Shown in pieces: positions 17,299 through 27,100 of a stretch of DNA of 32,267 bases (positions within the stretch are counted from its first letter, which is position 1; each line of letters opens with the position of its first letter). Source of the DNA: Lachnospiraceae bacterium (GTDB lineage Bacteria > Bacillota_A > Clostridia > Lachnospirales > Lachnospiraceae); the NCBI GenBank assembly GCA_017620345.1, contig JAFZQP010000075.1:1-32267 (forward strand), in the 5' to 3' direction. A model generated the notes under the pieces. The model was given only the letters and a program-made list of their open reading frames with translations, did not search any database and was not told the origin of the DNA. A program made the translations under genes and the position numbers.

Positions 17299-18062
17299 TG
17301 AATGGACTTTTTAACGGGATCGAAGGATACCCTTACCTGTATGAGACTCACATGCATTCAAGTGAATCGAGCGCATGTGCGGTCAATACGGCTGTTGAGA
17401 TGGCGAAAGCGCATAAAGCATACGGATACACGGGAATGGTCATGACCAATCACAACTGGGGTGGGAATACCGCAGTGGACAGACACAGCAGCTGGCATGA
17501 TTTTCTCGATGCGTTCTTTGCGCCGTATTACCTGGCGAAGGAGTGGGGCGACGCAAATGATTTTTGCGTACTGCCCGGATATGAAGCCGGATACCATGGG
17601 ACGGAATTCCTGATCTATGGTGTTGATATAGAATGGATGTACGATCATCCCGAACTTCGCGAGGCAACGGTAGCCGAGCAGTTCGATATCATTCATTCGG
17701 GAGGAGGTATCGTGGTGCATGCACATCCGTTCCGGGAAGCGAGCTATATCAGCGAAATACGGCTGTTTCCGGAGTATATAGACGGTGTTGAGGCGGTAAA
17801 TGCAGCCCATGTTGCACCGTATGTACCGAAAGATAATATAAAATTCAACGAAAAAGCTTTGAAATATGCGCGAGAACTTGGTATCTTTATTACCGGGGGA
17901 AGTGATTCGCATTCGGTCGATCTTGTCGGAGGCGGGATGGCATTTGCCGACAGGCTTCGTGATATACATGATCTTGCAGAGAGACTACGGAATGCAGGAC
18001 CGGATGATTACAGAGTTACCGATGGCGTCAGGATATATGACGCCTACGGAGGACAGTTATGA
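17298..18062 (+). CDS. PHP-domain metal-dependent phosphoesterase
   Basis: 254 residues forming a single PHP domain. Metal-binding motifs in order: ETHMHSSESSACA (His18, His20), TNHNW (His52), GYEAGYH (Glu96), VVHAHPFR (His141, His143) and GGSDSHSVD (Asp203, His205), matching the family's trinuclear metal site. Members hydrolyse phosphate esters such as histidinol phosphate or nucleotides; the substrate here is unknown, but fusion-free PHP proteins of this length are often nucleotide or sugar-phosphate phosphatases. It overlaps the upstream glycosidase by one base and the downstream cyclase by four, so the three are translated as a unit. No ribosome binding site strong enough to suggest independent expression is visible. 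Confidence 0.85.
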   Translation: MNGLFNGIEGYPYLYETHMHSSESSACAVNTAVEMAKAHKAYGYTGMVMTNHNWGGNTAVDRHSSWHDFLDAFFAPYYLAKEWGDANDFCVLPGYEAGYHGTEFLIYGVDIEWMYDHPELREATVAEQFDIIHSGGGIVVHAHPFREASYISEIRLFPEYIDGVEAVNAAHVAPYVPKDNIKFNEKALKYARELGIFITGGSDSHSVDLVGGGMAFADRLRDIHDLAERLRNAGPDDYRVTDGVRIYDAYGGQL

Positions 18063-19351
18063 AACTAGCCCGCGTGGCGAAAAAAGGAAACAGATCGTTC
18101 TACGTCGAATTCATGATGATGACGCTTGTTCCGCTTATCCTGTGCAGCGTTATCATGATGATAGTATGCTCTGAATCCGTGCGTCAGGCAATGACGACGG
18201 AGGCTGAGGATAACCTTCGTAACGTAGCCCTCGCGGTACTCAAGGCATATGACGTGAAGTACCCGGGTGATTTTAACGTTACGGTGGAAGACAATGTCAT
18301 CAAGCTGTACAAGGGAGATACGGTGATCTCAGGAGAGTATGAGCTCATAGACGGGATCGAGGACGGGAGCCGTCTGGAGATATCGATATTCTCGTATGAC
18401 ACAAGGCTCATCACGACGCTGCGTGATGAGGAAGGTAACCGTATGGTAATGACCGTTGCGAGTGAAAAGATCGTAAACGACGTGTTCTACGGAGAAATGC
18501 CGATGTTCTACGACAATGTCGCCATCGGGATGGTCAACTACTACGGATATTACGCACCGATAATGACATCGGATGATAAAGAGTGCGTCGGTATGATCGG
18601 CGTTGCAAAACCCATCACCGACCTTAACGAGAGCATTACAAGATCCGTGATCAAAAATCTGATCATCATGTTCGGTACGATCGCCGTCACATCGTTCTTT
18701 ATCATGATCTTTGCGAATAAGCTTGTTATCGTGGTCAAGCACATGCTTGATTTCATGAAGCAGCTGTCGGAGAACAGGCTTGATGCAAAACTGGACGCAA
18801 GTGTTGCACAGCGTGAGGACGAGCTCGGAGAGATCGGAAGGAACATGAGCAATCTTCAGATAGCGTTGCGGCGCCTGATCGAACGTGATGTACTGACTGG
18901 ACTTTTTAACAGACGAAGTGCGGAAAAGAGGATTGACGAGATCGAGGACAGCGGAGTCAAATACTGTGTTGCGATCGGTGATATAGATCATTTCAAAACT
19001 TTCAACGATACGTTCGGACATGAATGCGGCGATGTGGTGCTTAGGGAAGTTGCTCATCTTCTCAATGACAGCATGAACAGGCGCGAGGGATTCGTAGCCA
19101 GGTGGGGCGGAGAGGAATTCCTGATAGTCTATGTTAATATTGACATACACGAAGCATACGACAACCTGATGCTGATACGTCAGGCGCTTCACGACAAGGA
19201 TGTTGAATACAACGGCGAGATACATAAGGTCACGATGACTTTCGGTGCCGCGGCCAAGACTGAGGGCATAGCGATCAACCATCTCATCCGTCAGGCAGAT
19301 GACAAGCTTTACGAAGGAAAGCAGGGCGGACGTGACAGAGTAATCGTCTGA
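18059..19351 (+). CDS. Cache-HAMP-GGDEF diguanylate cyclase
   Basis: 430 residues. Two membrane segments (about 16-37 and 197-219) flank a ~160-residue extracytoplasmic region of single-Cache type; a HAMP-like linker (about 220-270) leads to a GGDEF domain with DVLTGLFNRRSAE, GDIDHFKTFND and the active-site loop WGGEEF (Gly350-Phe354). The inhibitory RxxD site normally ending five residues before GGDEF reads RREG, so product inhibition is probably lost. It makes c-di-GMP from two GTP in response to an external small ligand (family knowledge). It overlaps the PHP gene by 4 bases (ATGA) and precedes the permease fusion by 28 bases with no terminator, so they are likely one transcript. Confidence 0.93.
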   Translation: MKLARVAKKGNRSFYVEFMMMTLVPLILCSVIMMIVCSESVRQAMTTEAEDNLRNVALAVLKAYDVKYPGDFNVTVEDNVIKLYKGDTVISGEYELIDGIEDGSRLEISIFSYDTRLITTLRDEEGNRMVMTVASEKIVNDVFYGEMPMFYDNVAIGMVNYYGYYAPIMTSDDKECVGMIGVAKPITDLNESITRSVIKNLIIMFGTIAVTSFFIMIFANKLVIVVKHMLDFMKQLSENRLDAKLDASVAQREDELGEIGRNMSNLQIALRRLIERDVLTGLFNRRSAEKRIDEIEDSGVKYCVAIGDIDHFKTFNDTFGHECGDVVLREVAHLLNDSMNRREGFVARWGGEEFLIVYVNIDIHEAYDNLMLIRQALHDKDVEYNGEIHKVTMTFGAAAKTEGIAINHLIRQADDKLYEGKQGGRDRVIV

Positions 19352-19379
19352 GAATGATAATAATAATAGGACGGCGAAT

Positions 19380-22300
19380 ATGAACGACAGAACACTTAAA
19401 TCAGGTTTTTCGCCCCTGGGTATGTGGGCGTTCTCGATCGGTACGAGTATCGGCTGGGGGTCCTTCATAGTTACGTGTAATACCTATCTTCAGAAATCAG
19501 GTATACTCGGAACGGTCTTCGGACTGCTTCTCGGCATGGCTGTAATACTTATCATCACATGGAATCTGCAGTATATGATACAGTCCGGACCCGACGCGGG
19601 CGGTGCATATGCTTTTGTAAAAAAGACCGGAAGCAAGGATCTGGGATTTGTGACGTTATGGTTCGTGCTTCTTACATATCTTGCGATACTGTGGGCGAAT
19701 ATCACAGCCGTTCCTCTTTTTGCCCGATTCTTTCTCGGCAACACTTTCCAATTCGGTATAAACTATCACATATTCGGGTATGAAGTCTGGCTCGGTGAGG
19801 TTCTTCTGTCCATCGCAACAGTTGCGGTGATCGGGCTGTTGTGCATGATAGGTTCGCGATTTACCGACCGCGTTATGATAGTTGCAGCGCTTGTTTTTAC
19901 GATCGGATTTACGGTATGCGCCGTCATCGCGATGGTACGCCACGGAAGTTCATTTTCTTACACACCGATGTACTCGGAGGGATCGGGTGCTTTCGGACAG
20001 ATAATCCGTATCGCGGCTATTTCGCCATGGGCCTTTATCGGCTATGAGAACATTTCACATTTTTCCGAAGAATATACATTCCCTGTTAAAAAAGTACGCA
20101 GCATTCTGATCTGGTCCGTTGTCCTTACAACGACACTGTATCTGTTTGTCTGCGTTCTTTCCATATCGGCATATCCGCCGGAGTACGCAAACTGGCTGGA
20201 GTATTTAAAGGATATGGGAAACCTTGAGGGGATCAAGGCAGTTCCCGCTTTTTATGCGGCGAACCATTATCTTGGAAGGACCGGTATATCGATACTGATG
20301 CTCGCTCTTTTCGGAGTGATCCTGACAAGTCTGTTCGGAAATATGCTTGCTGTTTCGCGTCTTGTATATGCAGCCGGAAGAGACGGAGATGCGCCGAAAA
20401 GACTGGCACAGCTGACCGAAAACGGTATTCCGAAGAAGGCCATTACAGCCATAGTAGCGGTCTCCGTTTTCATACCTTTCCTGGGCAGGACCGCGATCGG
20501 CTGGATCGTGGATGTAACGACTCTGGGTGCCACGATGATCTACGGACTCATTTCCTATGCAACATTTGTACATGCAAGGCAGAATGACAGGCGTACTGAA
20601 AAGACTACCGGTGTTGCCGGAATGATACTCATGATGTGCTTCATGCTGCTGCTTCTCGTACCCGGGCTTCTTCCGTTCGATGCCATGGAGACTGAATCAT
20701 ACATCCTGTTCATAGTCTGGGCTATACTCGGACTTATATATTTCAGGATACTTATCCATCGTGATCAGAAAAGGGAATATGAGCAGCGGTTCTTTGTATG
20801 GATCTGTATGCTGGTGCTGATACTGTTCGCCTCAATGATGTGGGTATCGCGTGAGACGGAAAATGCGGCGAGGTCTGCTGCGGAGCGTATATACGAATAT
20901 CATCAGGCTCATCATGAAAGCGACGCGGGTGGTGATACAGGGACAGCGCGGGTAGCGTTCCTCGAAGAACAGGCAGAGGAGATCAGCAGTACCAATACAT
21001 TGTATACGATCGTATCACTCGGATTGTTCATTCTCTGCGCATTTATCATGTTGCATAACTACCAGGACGCAAGGAAACTCGGAAAACGGCTTACCGCCGC
21101 CGAAAAAGAGGCCATGGATGCGAAGAAGATCGCGGAACTTAAAGAGTCGATCACAACACTTCTTGATCATATGCCCGCCATGAGCTTTTCGAAGGATGCC
21201 GAAACCGGAGCCTATCTTGCATGCAACCAGGCATTTGCGGATTATGCGCACAAGGAAACCCCCGAGGATGTTGTGGGTCTTGTTGCTTTGCAGATATTCG
21301 ACCCGAAGACGGCCGAACTGTTCGATAAAGAGGACAAGATCGCACTTTCCATGGACGAGCCTTATATCGTGTTTGAGGATGTACTTGATGCTGCAGGTAA
21401 CCAACGGCAGCTGCAGACTACAAAGCTTAAGTTCATTGATACTTCCGGAAGACTGTGCGTACTCGGAATGAGTGAAGATGTAACGGATATGATCCGTATC
21501 CAGAGAGAAAATGCGACGACGAAGGAAGCATATGAAAAGGCGAAGAACAACGGCATCATCTTTACGCATATCGCGCAGACTCTCGCACACGGCTACGAGG
21601 ATCTGTACTATATCAATATTGAGAATGGTGAGTATATAGAGTACAACACGGATGATAAAACCGGAACGCTTAACGAGATACGGCGCGGTACGGATTTCTT
21701 TGGATCGTGTATCAAGGATGCAGAGGTATTTGTGTATCAGGATGACCGTGAAACAGTCGTAAAAGCCCTGGACCGCGATACGCTCATAAGTGCACTTGAC
21801 CGCAGCAAGACTTTCATAATGACATACCGTCTTCTGTCCGAGAACGGACCGGTCTATGTGAGCATGACGGTCACGCGTATGGATGATGATGAACGCTTTA
21901 TAATACTTGGCGTAACAAATGTTGATGAGGAGATGAAGCAGAGGCGTGCTGCGGAGCGTATACTCGAGGAACGTATAGCTTATACGCGACTCAATGCGCT
22001 GACGGGTGATTTTCTCTGTGTATACGTTATCGATCCCGAGACGGACAGATACCGTGAATTCAGTGCAACGGAAGGATTCAACAGCCTGGCTCTTCCGAAG
22101 GAAGGAATGGAGTTTTTCACAACTTCACGCGAGCAGATCTTAAGAGTCATATATCCCGCGGATCTTGAAAGGTTCCTTTCGATGTTCAGTAAAGAGGGGA
22201 TACTTTCGGAAACAGAGCAGGGAAGGATGTTCACGCTCAGTTACAGGCTCATGATCGACGACAAACCTCACTATGTACAACTCAGGGCCGCAATGGTCGA

Positions 22301-22868
22301 AGAGAAGGAAGGCAGACGTCTGATCATCGGTATCAACGACATCGAATCCCAGGTACAGCAGGAAGAAGATTACGCAAGGCGTCTTGCACAGGCACAGATC
22401 AAGGCCAACGTCGATGCACTTACAGGTGTTAAGAACAAGCATGCATTCCTCGAAGAAGAAACACGTCTGAATGCGCAGATCAGGGAAAATGATGATACGG
22501 CATTTGCCGTTGTGATCATGGATGTGAACGATCTGAAGAAAGTAAATGATACCCTGGGACACCAGGCGGGAGATCAGTACATAAAAGATGCCTGCAAGTT
22601 CATCTGTGACAACTTCAAGAGAAGCCCGGTATTTCGAACCGGCGGCGATGAGTTTACGATAGTCGTTGAGGGCGATGATTATCTGTGCATTGATGAACTG
22701 ATAGAAAACATCAGGGTACATAACGAAGACGCGATCACATCCGGCGGTATCGTTATCGCCTGCGGTATGTCCAAATGGGAGAACGACAAGAGTGTTTCCG
22801 CAGTGTTTGAACGCGCCGATAAGATCATGTATGAGAACAAGAGCGAGCTGAAAAAGCGCAGAGCTTAA
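19380..22868 (+). CDS. Amino-acid permease (APC) fused to PAS-like domains and GGDEF
   Basis: 1162 residues. Residues 1 to about 460 are an APC-superfamily transporter with about 12 membrane segments: TM1 motif GTSIGWGSFI, SGPDAGGAY, and PWAFIGYENISHFSEE near TM6. Two extra membrane segments (about 470-488 and 541-560) enclose a ~50-residue external loop. Then come a helical linker, three PAS-like blocks (about 594-715, 725-860, 870-1000), and a complete GGDEF domain with DALTGVKNKHAF, DVNDLKKVNDTLGHQAGD and active site TGGDEF (Gly1088-Phe1092). The RxxD inhibitory site is absent (KRSPVFRTGG). One continuous reading frame, ATG 19380, ribosome binding site AGGACGG. It probably couples amino-acid binding or transport to c-di-GMP synthesis; transport activity and ligand are inferred. 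Confidence 0.9.
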   Translation: MNDRTLKSGFSPLGMWAFSIGTSIGWGSFIVTCNTYLQKSGILGTVFGLLLGMAVILIITWNLQYMIQSGPDAGGAYAFVKKTGSKDLGFVTLWFVLLTYLAILWANITAVPLFARFFLGNTFQFGINYHIFGYEVWLGEVLLSIATVAVIGLLCMIGSRFTDRVMIVAALVFTIGFTVCAVIAMVRHGSSFSYTPMYSEGSGAFGQIIRIAAISPWAFIGYENISHFSEEYTFPVKKVRSILIWSVVLTTTLYLFVCVLSISAYPPEYANWLEYLKDMGNLEGIKAVPAFYAANHYLGRTGISILMLALFGVILTSLFGNMLAVSRLVYAAGRDGDAPKRLAQLTENGIPKKAITAIVAVSVFIPFLGRTAIGWIVDVTTLGATMIYGLISYATFVHARQNDRRTEKTTGVAGMILMMCFMLLLLVPGLLPFDAMETESYILFIVWAILGLIYFRILIHRDQKREYEQRFFVWICMLVLILFASMMWVSRETENAARSAAERIYEYHQAHHESDAGGDTGTARVAFLEEQAEEISSTNTLYTIVSLGLFILCAFIMLHNYQDARKLGKRLTAAEKEAMDAKKIAELKESITTLLDHMPAMSFSKDAETGAYLACNQAFADYAHKETPEDVVGLVALQIFDPKTAELFDKEDKIALSMDEPYIVFEDVLDAAGNQRQLQTTKLKFIDTSGRLCVLGMSEDVTDMIRIQRENATTKEAYEKAKNNGIIFTHIAQTLAHGYEDLYYINIENGEYIEYNTDDKTGTLNEIRRGTDFFGSCIKDAEVFVYQDDRETVVKALDRDTLISALDRSKTFIMTYRLLSENGPVYVSMTVTRMDDDERFIILGVTNVDEEMKQRRAAERILEERIAYTRLNALTGDFLCVYVIDPETDRYREFSATEGFNSLALPKEGMEFFTTSREQILRVIYPADLERFLSMFSKEGILSETEQGRMFTLSYRLMIDDKPHYVQLRAAMVEEKEGRRLIIGINDIESQVQQEEDYARRLAQAQIKANVDALTGVKNKHAFLEEETRLNAQIRENDDTAFAVVIMDVNDLKKVNDTLGHQAGDQYIKDACKFICDNFKRSPVFRTGGDEFTIVVEGDDYLCIDELIENIRVHNEDAITSGGIVIACGMSKWENDKSVSAVFERADKIMYENKSELKKRRA

Positions 22869-22893
22869 ACTAATCTTATTTTCGAGGTAAGTC

Positions 22894-24033
22894 ATGTCGG
22901 TTGGTATAGATCTGAATGCGGTTTTTATTGCGGATTATGTCGGAGTGCTCCTTCTGATCCTCATATTGCTTGCTCGCGGATGGGACCTTCCCGGGCGAAG
23001 GGATGAGAGCCGCATCCTTTTTATCATGATAATCGCAACCATGATCGACTGTCTGGTCGATCCGTTTGTTTTTCTTGTTGACGGCCGGCCCGGCAGCACG
23101 TTCCGGTGTATCGCATTCTTCGGTAACTCCATACTGTATCTGTATAATCTTGTCGTTGGTACGGGTGTACTTGCTCTTGTCGTTAAACATATCAATAAAA
23201 CGATATCGAGATTTCAGTATGTGACCGTATGCCTTATCACCGTCGTCGAATCCATACTGCTTGTCATCAATATATTCAACCCGATCGTTTTTTCACTTGA
23301 TGAGAACAATGTATATAAAAGAGGACCGCTCTATTTCGTATATATCGTTGCGGCATTTTATCTTCTGATATATAGTCTTACGGTCTATTTCACGACACAG
23401 TTCCGCGACGGCTCGCTTCGGTATTTTCCCGTATGGGAGTTCATTCTTCCTATCACGATAGGCGTGATCATCCAGACGGCATGTTATGGTCTGTCCGTGC
23501 AGCCGGTGTGCTTTGCGATCTCATTCTGCAGCATAGTCATATGCCTTCAGAAGGAATGCCTGTACATCGATAAGCTTACCGGTGTGTACAACATGTATGA
23601 ACTTGACAAGATAGTCAACTATTATGTCAGAAGAAAGAAGAAGAGATTTGCGGCTATAATGCTCGATCTTAACAGTTTTAAATCGATCAATGACAACTAT
23701 TCCCACAAAGCCGGAGACGAAGCTTTGATAGCATTTGCCAACATATTGTCGAAAGTGACCCAGACCGGAGGAAATGTCATCAGATTTGCAGGTGATGAGT
23801 TTGTTCTGATCGCGGATGATCAGGGAGAAAATACAGTGAAGGATTACTGCGACCGGATAGAGAACGCGATAGAGGATTATAACAGGATCTCGAACAGACA
23901 GTACGAACTGTCTGCGTCGATGGGCGGAGACATAATCGACATAAATGACAGTGCAGATTTCATCGGACGCATCGACAGGCTCATGTATGAGAACAAGCGC
24001 GAATACTACATGACTCACGACAGGAGAAGGTGA
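22894..24033 (+). CDS. 7-TM diguanylate cyclase-like protein with AGDEF site
   Basis: 379 residues. Seven hydrophobic segments fill residues about 8-215, resembling 7TM signalling receptor modules, followed by a GGDEF domain: DKLTGVYNMYELDKI, LDLNSFKSINDNYSHKAGDEA, and the loop FAGDEF (Ala299-Phe303). Ala replaces the first Gly; AGDEF variants are active in some characterised cyclases, so activity cannot be judged from sequence. No RxxD inhibitory site is seen. ATG 22894 follows GAGGTAA (22884-22890), 25 bases after the permease fusion, so it is probably the last gene of that transcript, ending at the hairpin at 24059-24089. The ligand sensed by the 7-TM part is unknown. Confidence 0.9.
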   Translation: MSVGIDLNAVFIADYVGVLLLILILLARGWDLPGRRDESRILFIMIIATMIDCLVDPFVFLVDGRPGSTFRCIAFFGNSILYLYNLVVGTGVLALVVKHINKTISRFQYVTVCLITVVESILLVINIFNPIVFSLDENNVYKRGPLYFVYIVAAFYLLIYSLTVYFTTQFRDGSLRYFPVWEFILPITIGVIIQTACYGLSVQPVCFAISFCSIVICLQKECLYIDKLTGVYNMYELDKIVNYYVRRKKKRFAAIMLDLNSFKSINDNYSHKAGDEALIAFANILSKVTQTGGNVIRFAGDEFVLIADDQGENTVKDYCDRIENAIEDYNRISNRQYELSASMGGDIIDINDSADFIGRIDRLMYENKREYYMTHDRRR

Positions 24034-24058
24034 GTGCCTGATGTACCGGGTATAAAGA

Positions 24059-24089
24059 ATAAGAGGGCCGCAGATTGCGGCCCTCTTAT
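24059..24089. terminator. Bidirectional hairpin between convergent genes
   Basis: A perfect 14-bp stem (arms 24059-24072 and 24076-24089, core AAGAGGGCCGCA / TGCGGCCCTCTT) with a 3-base loop GAT lies between the end of the AGDEF gene (24033) and the end of the minus-strand surface gene (24101). Flanks are A/T-rich on both sides (ataaagaat, tatattaaata) without a long T-run, so it likely stops transcripts from both directions. Confidence 0.82.
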
Positions 24090-24100
24090 ATTAAATATAC

Positions 24101-27100
24101 TTATTTACCAAAAGCCTCTGCAAAGAAATAATTGAACTTTTTCCTGACCACCTTATTGTTGGTTTTAACATAAAATTCGGAAGGCGTCTTGGCTTTAAAG
24201 AATGCTACGCCCATCTTAGTGATATCACTTCTGAGCAGAATTTCCTCCTGGGATTTCACGAGTCTGTCATAAGCGGCCTTACCAGTTTTAAGATCAAGCG
24301 ATTCGTTGATAACAACAAGGCCCGGATCTGTATATGCGGTACTTCTTTCAGTGCCGTCGGGACGCGAATTGGTACCTGTCGGGAATGTCATCTCCCTTAC
24401 TCTGATATTCGAGCCTTTTGTAAGATCACTCAAGTTACCGATCGGGCGAAGACCGTTATCCTTACGATATTTCAATATCAGATCTACAAACTGTGCGGAA
24501 GCTTTATAGTCATAATATCCCCATACAGTACTTCCGGCTGTTTCCACGTTATACTCTTTATAGGCAGGATTTGTTACGCCTATGACAAGGTAGAAATACA
24601 TTCCGTCCACTGATGCCGTAATAATAGACAGTCCGCACTTGTCCTTGACACCTTTGATCGAGAAGATCTCATTATTCTTTCCGGATGTTGTAGCCGTCCA
24701 GAATGGACACGACAGAGAACTCCAGTTAACCTGAGATCCGCTCTTTACATTTTTCAGTGTAACCTTGGCACTGCCGCCGGAATTGATCGTCACGCATGTT
24801 TTGCTCAGCTGTGGAACTATAACCTTTATCGTGAAGGGGAAACTCACTGATCCTTTAGTTCCCACGTTATCAAATACAGCATTTACTTTAGCGCTTCCGG
24901 CTTTTATGGGAGTTATCAAGCCGGTGGAACTGTCTATCGTAGCAATAGGATTCTTTGAAGACGCAAACTCCCAACGTGGAGTTGTGTAATAAAAACCGGA
25001 AATATTGTCCTTACTGTTATAGGTCTGGTTTAGGTTGTTCAAAGTGACCGTTTTCTCCGTGATTTTCGGTACCTCTGTCCTTACGCTCAGGCCTGTGGCG
25101 TTACCGTTGCATAGGATTTCCGCTACATCAGCATACCCCTTGGCTGTTATCAGACCTTTGGCGGTAATGGATGCTACTTTGGTATTTGATACTGACAACT
25201 TGTTCTTTTTGTTTGAAAGAAATCCGGCAAGGAGCGAAGATGCATCATATTTCTGCCCTTTTACAAGCGTGACCGTCGTAGCCGGAATGGGATCCGGCTG
25301 AGGTATATCGCTTCCGCCGCTCTTGGTTACATTGACCCGACACCACTTATATGCATATCCGCTGCTTTGCAGTGTGCTGACGGATATCATCGCCTGTTCT
25401 CCGTTGGTTGTCTTAAGTCCTTTTATTGTGCAGCTGTGCGTGTCCTCGCTGACAGTTATACTTATGAATTCATCATCATCAGTCCTGATCGTCCATTCCA
25501 GCCGCTGATCTACTGCATCTGCAGGAATACATGATGCTTTTACGGTAACGGTCTTGCCTACGCCTACAGTGACCTCCGGCTTATCGAGTGAGATCTCTGT
25601 AACAGCACCACCCTGACCGAAGACATATACCTTGAGGGAGGCAGAAACTCCGCTCCCATCAGTTGCTGTTGCGGTTATCGTGGCAGTTCCCGTCTTAAGC
25701 GCGAAAACACTAAAAGCGTATTCGTTGATCTTTTCAATACTTATTACCGACGGATCGGATATGGTTAAATCCGCAGTCTTATAGGTGGCCGTTTCCGGAG
25801 CGAAGCGCATGTTTACGATCCGTTCCCCGCCAACAGAATCAATTGATATCTCTGAGCCATCATCTCCGAAATTAATGCTTTCCAAAGGGATTATTGAAGA
25901 GCTATCAAGCGTGAGAGTGATACTGTCTGTCTTGTTCTTTGGAAATTCCGTATACCTGACACCATCCGATCCCGTAAAAGCAGCGGGAAGGGACATTTTA
26001 CGGAGAACGTTTACAGGTGAATTGATGGTTCTCAGTTTTAATGCACCCTCAAACGTTTGATAAGCAAGATCAGAATCATCATCGTTTAAAAATTGCTGCA
26101 TGGACATATCCATCTGCGACAGATCCGCTGTCACAAGCCTGTCACAGCCGCTGAAGGTATAGTTAAGCGCTACCGCTCTGTAAATATTCGGCATCTTTAT
26201 CTCTGTCAGTGAGCTACAGTTTTGGAACATGGAGGTCAGATCCAGATAAAACCTGTTTGGTATATCTTCCATATCAGGTTTGGAAAAATACCAATTGCTC
26301 ATATCTATTTCCTGAAGACTCGTACAGCCGTAAAAGGCATTCGACAGATTAGTGCAGTTGTCCATATTAAGACCGGCCGGAAATTCGATCGACTTTAAGC
26401 TTTGGCAGTTACAAAACATGCTCTGCATATCGCTGTTTCGTCCGGTGCTGCCTTTACTTGAAAACTCGGGAGCAAGGATATTGCAGAACTTGACTGTTTC
26501 AAGGGAAGTACAGTCATAGAACATAAGCTTCAGATTGCCGTATGCGTTGAACGTCCAGGAACTGAGATCGATCGACTTTAGTGAAGAACAACCGTAGAAG
26601 ATCGACTCCGTAAATGAACCTCTGTCGTGATTGGCTACGGCTGCTGCGCCGGAGACATCCATAGGGCTTACGTCGATACTTTCAAGGCTCGAGCAATTTT
26701 TGAACATTCCGGATATATTTGCTGCGCCCGCTGTATTGAATCCCGTAAGATCCACGGACGTAAGCTTGTCACAGCCTGAGAACATATTGCTTATGTCGTC
26801 GCCTGCCCTTACACCGGATTCAAATGACACACTTTCCACAGTGTCGGGGAATATACTGTTATAACCTGTTACCCTTTTTATTACCGTTTGGCGAACGGGA
26901 TAGGCATTTCCATCAACCTGCATTGTAGCCGGGACGCTGACGTTTGTATCCGATCCTTTGTAGTGATGCAGGTAAATGATACCCTCATCATTGGTATATT
27001 CCTGACCAAGGGTGTAATCCCAATCGTCGATCACTCCACCGCCCGTTTGATCCACCTCGGGAATATCGTCTGTCTCATTTACAACCTCTTCCGGGTCCTC

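Noticed and set aside
22140..22895. 251-codon minus-strand frame opposite the GGDEF domain
   Set aside because: Opposes conserved GGDEF coding sequence and has no recognisable motif.
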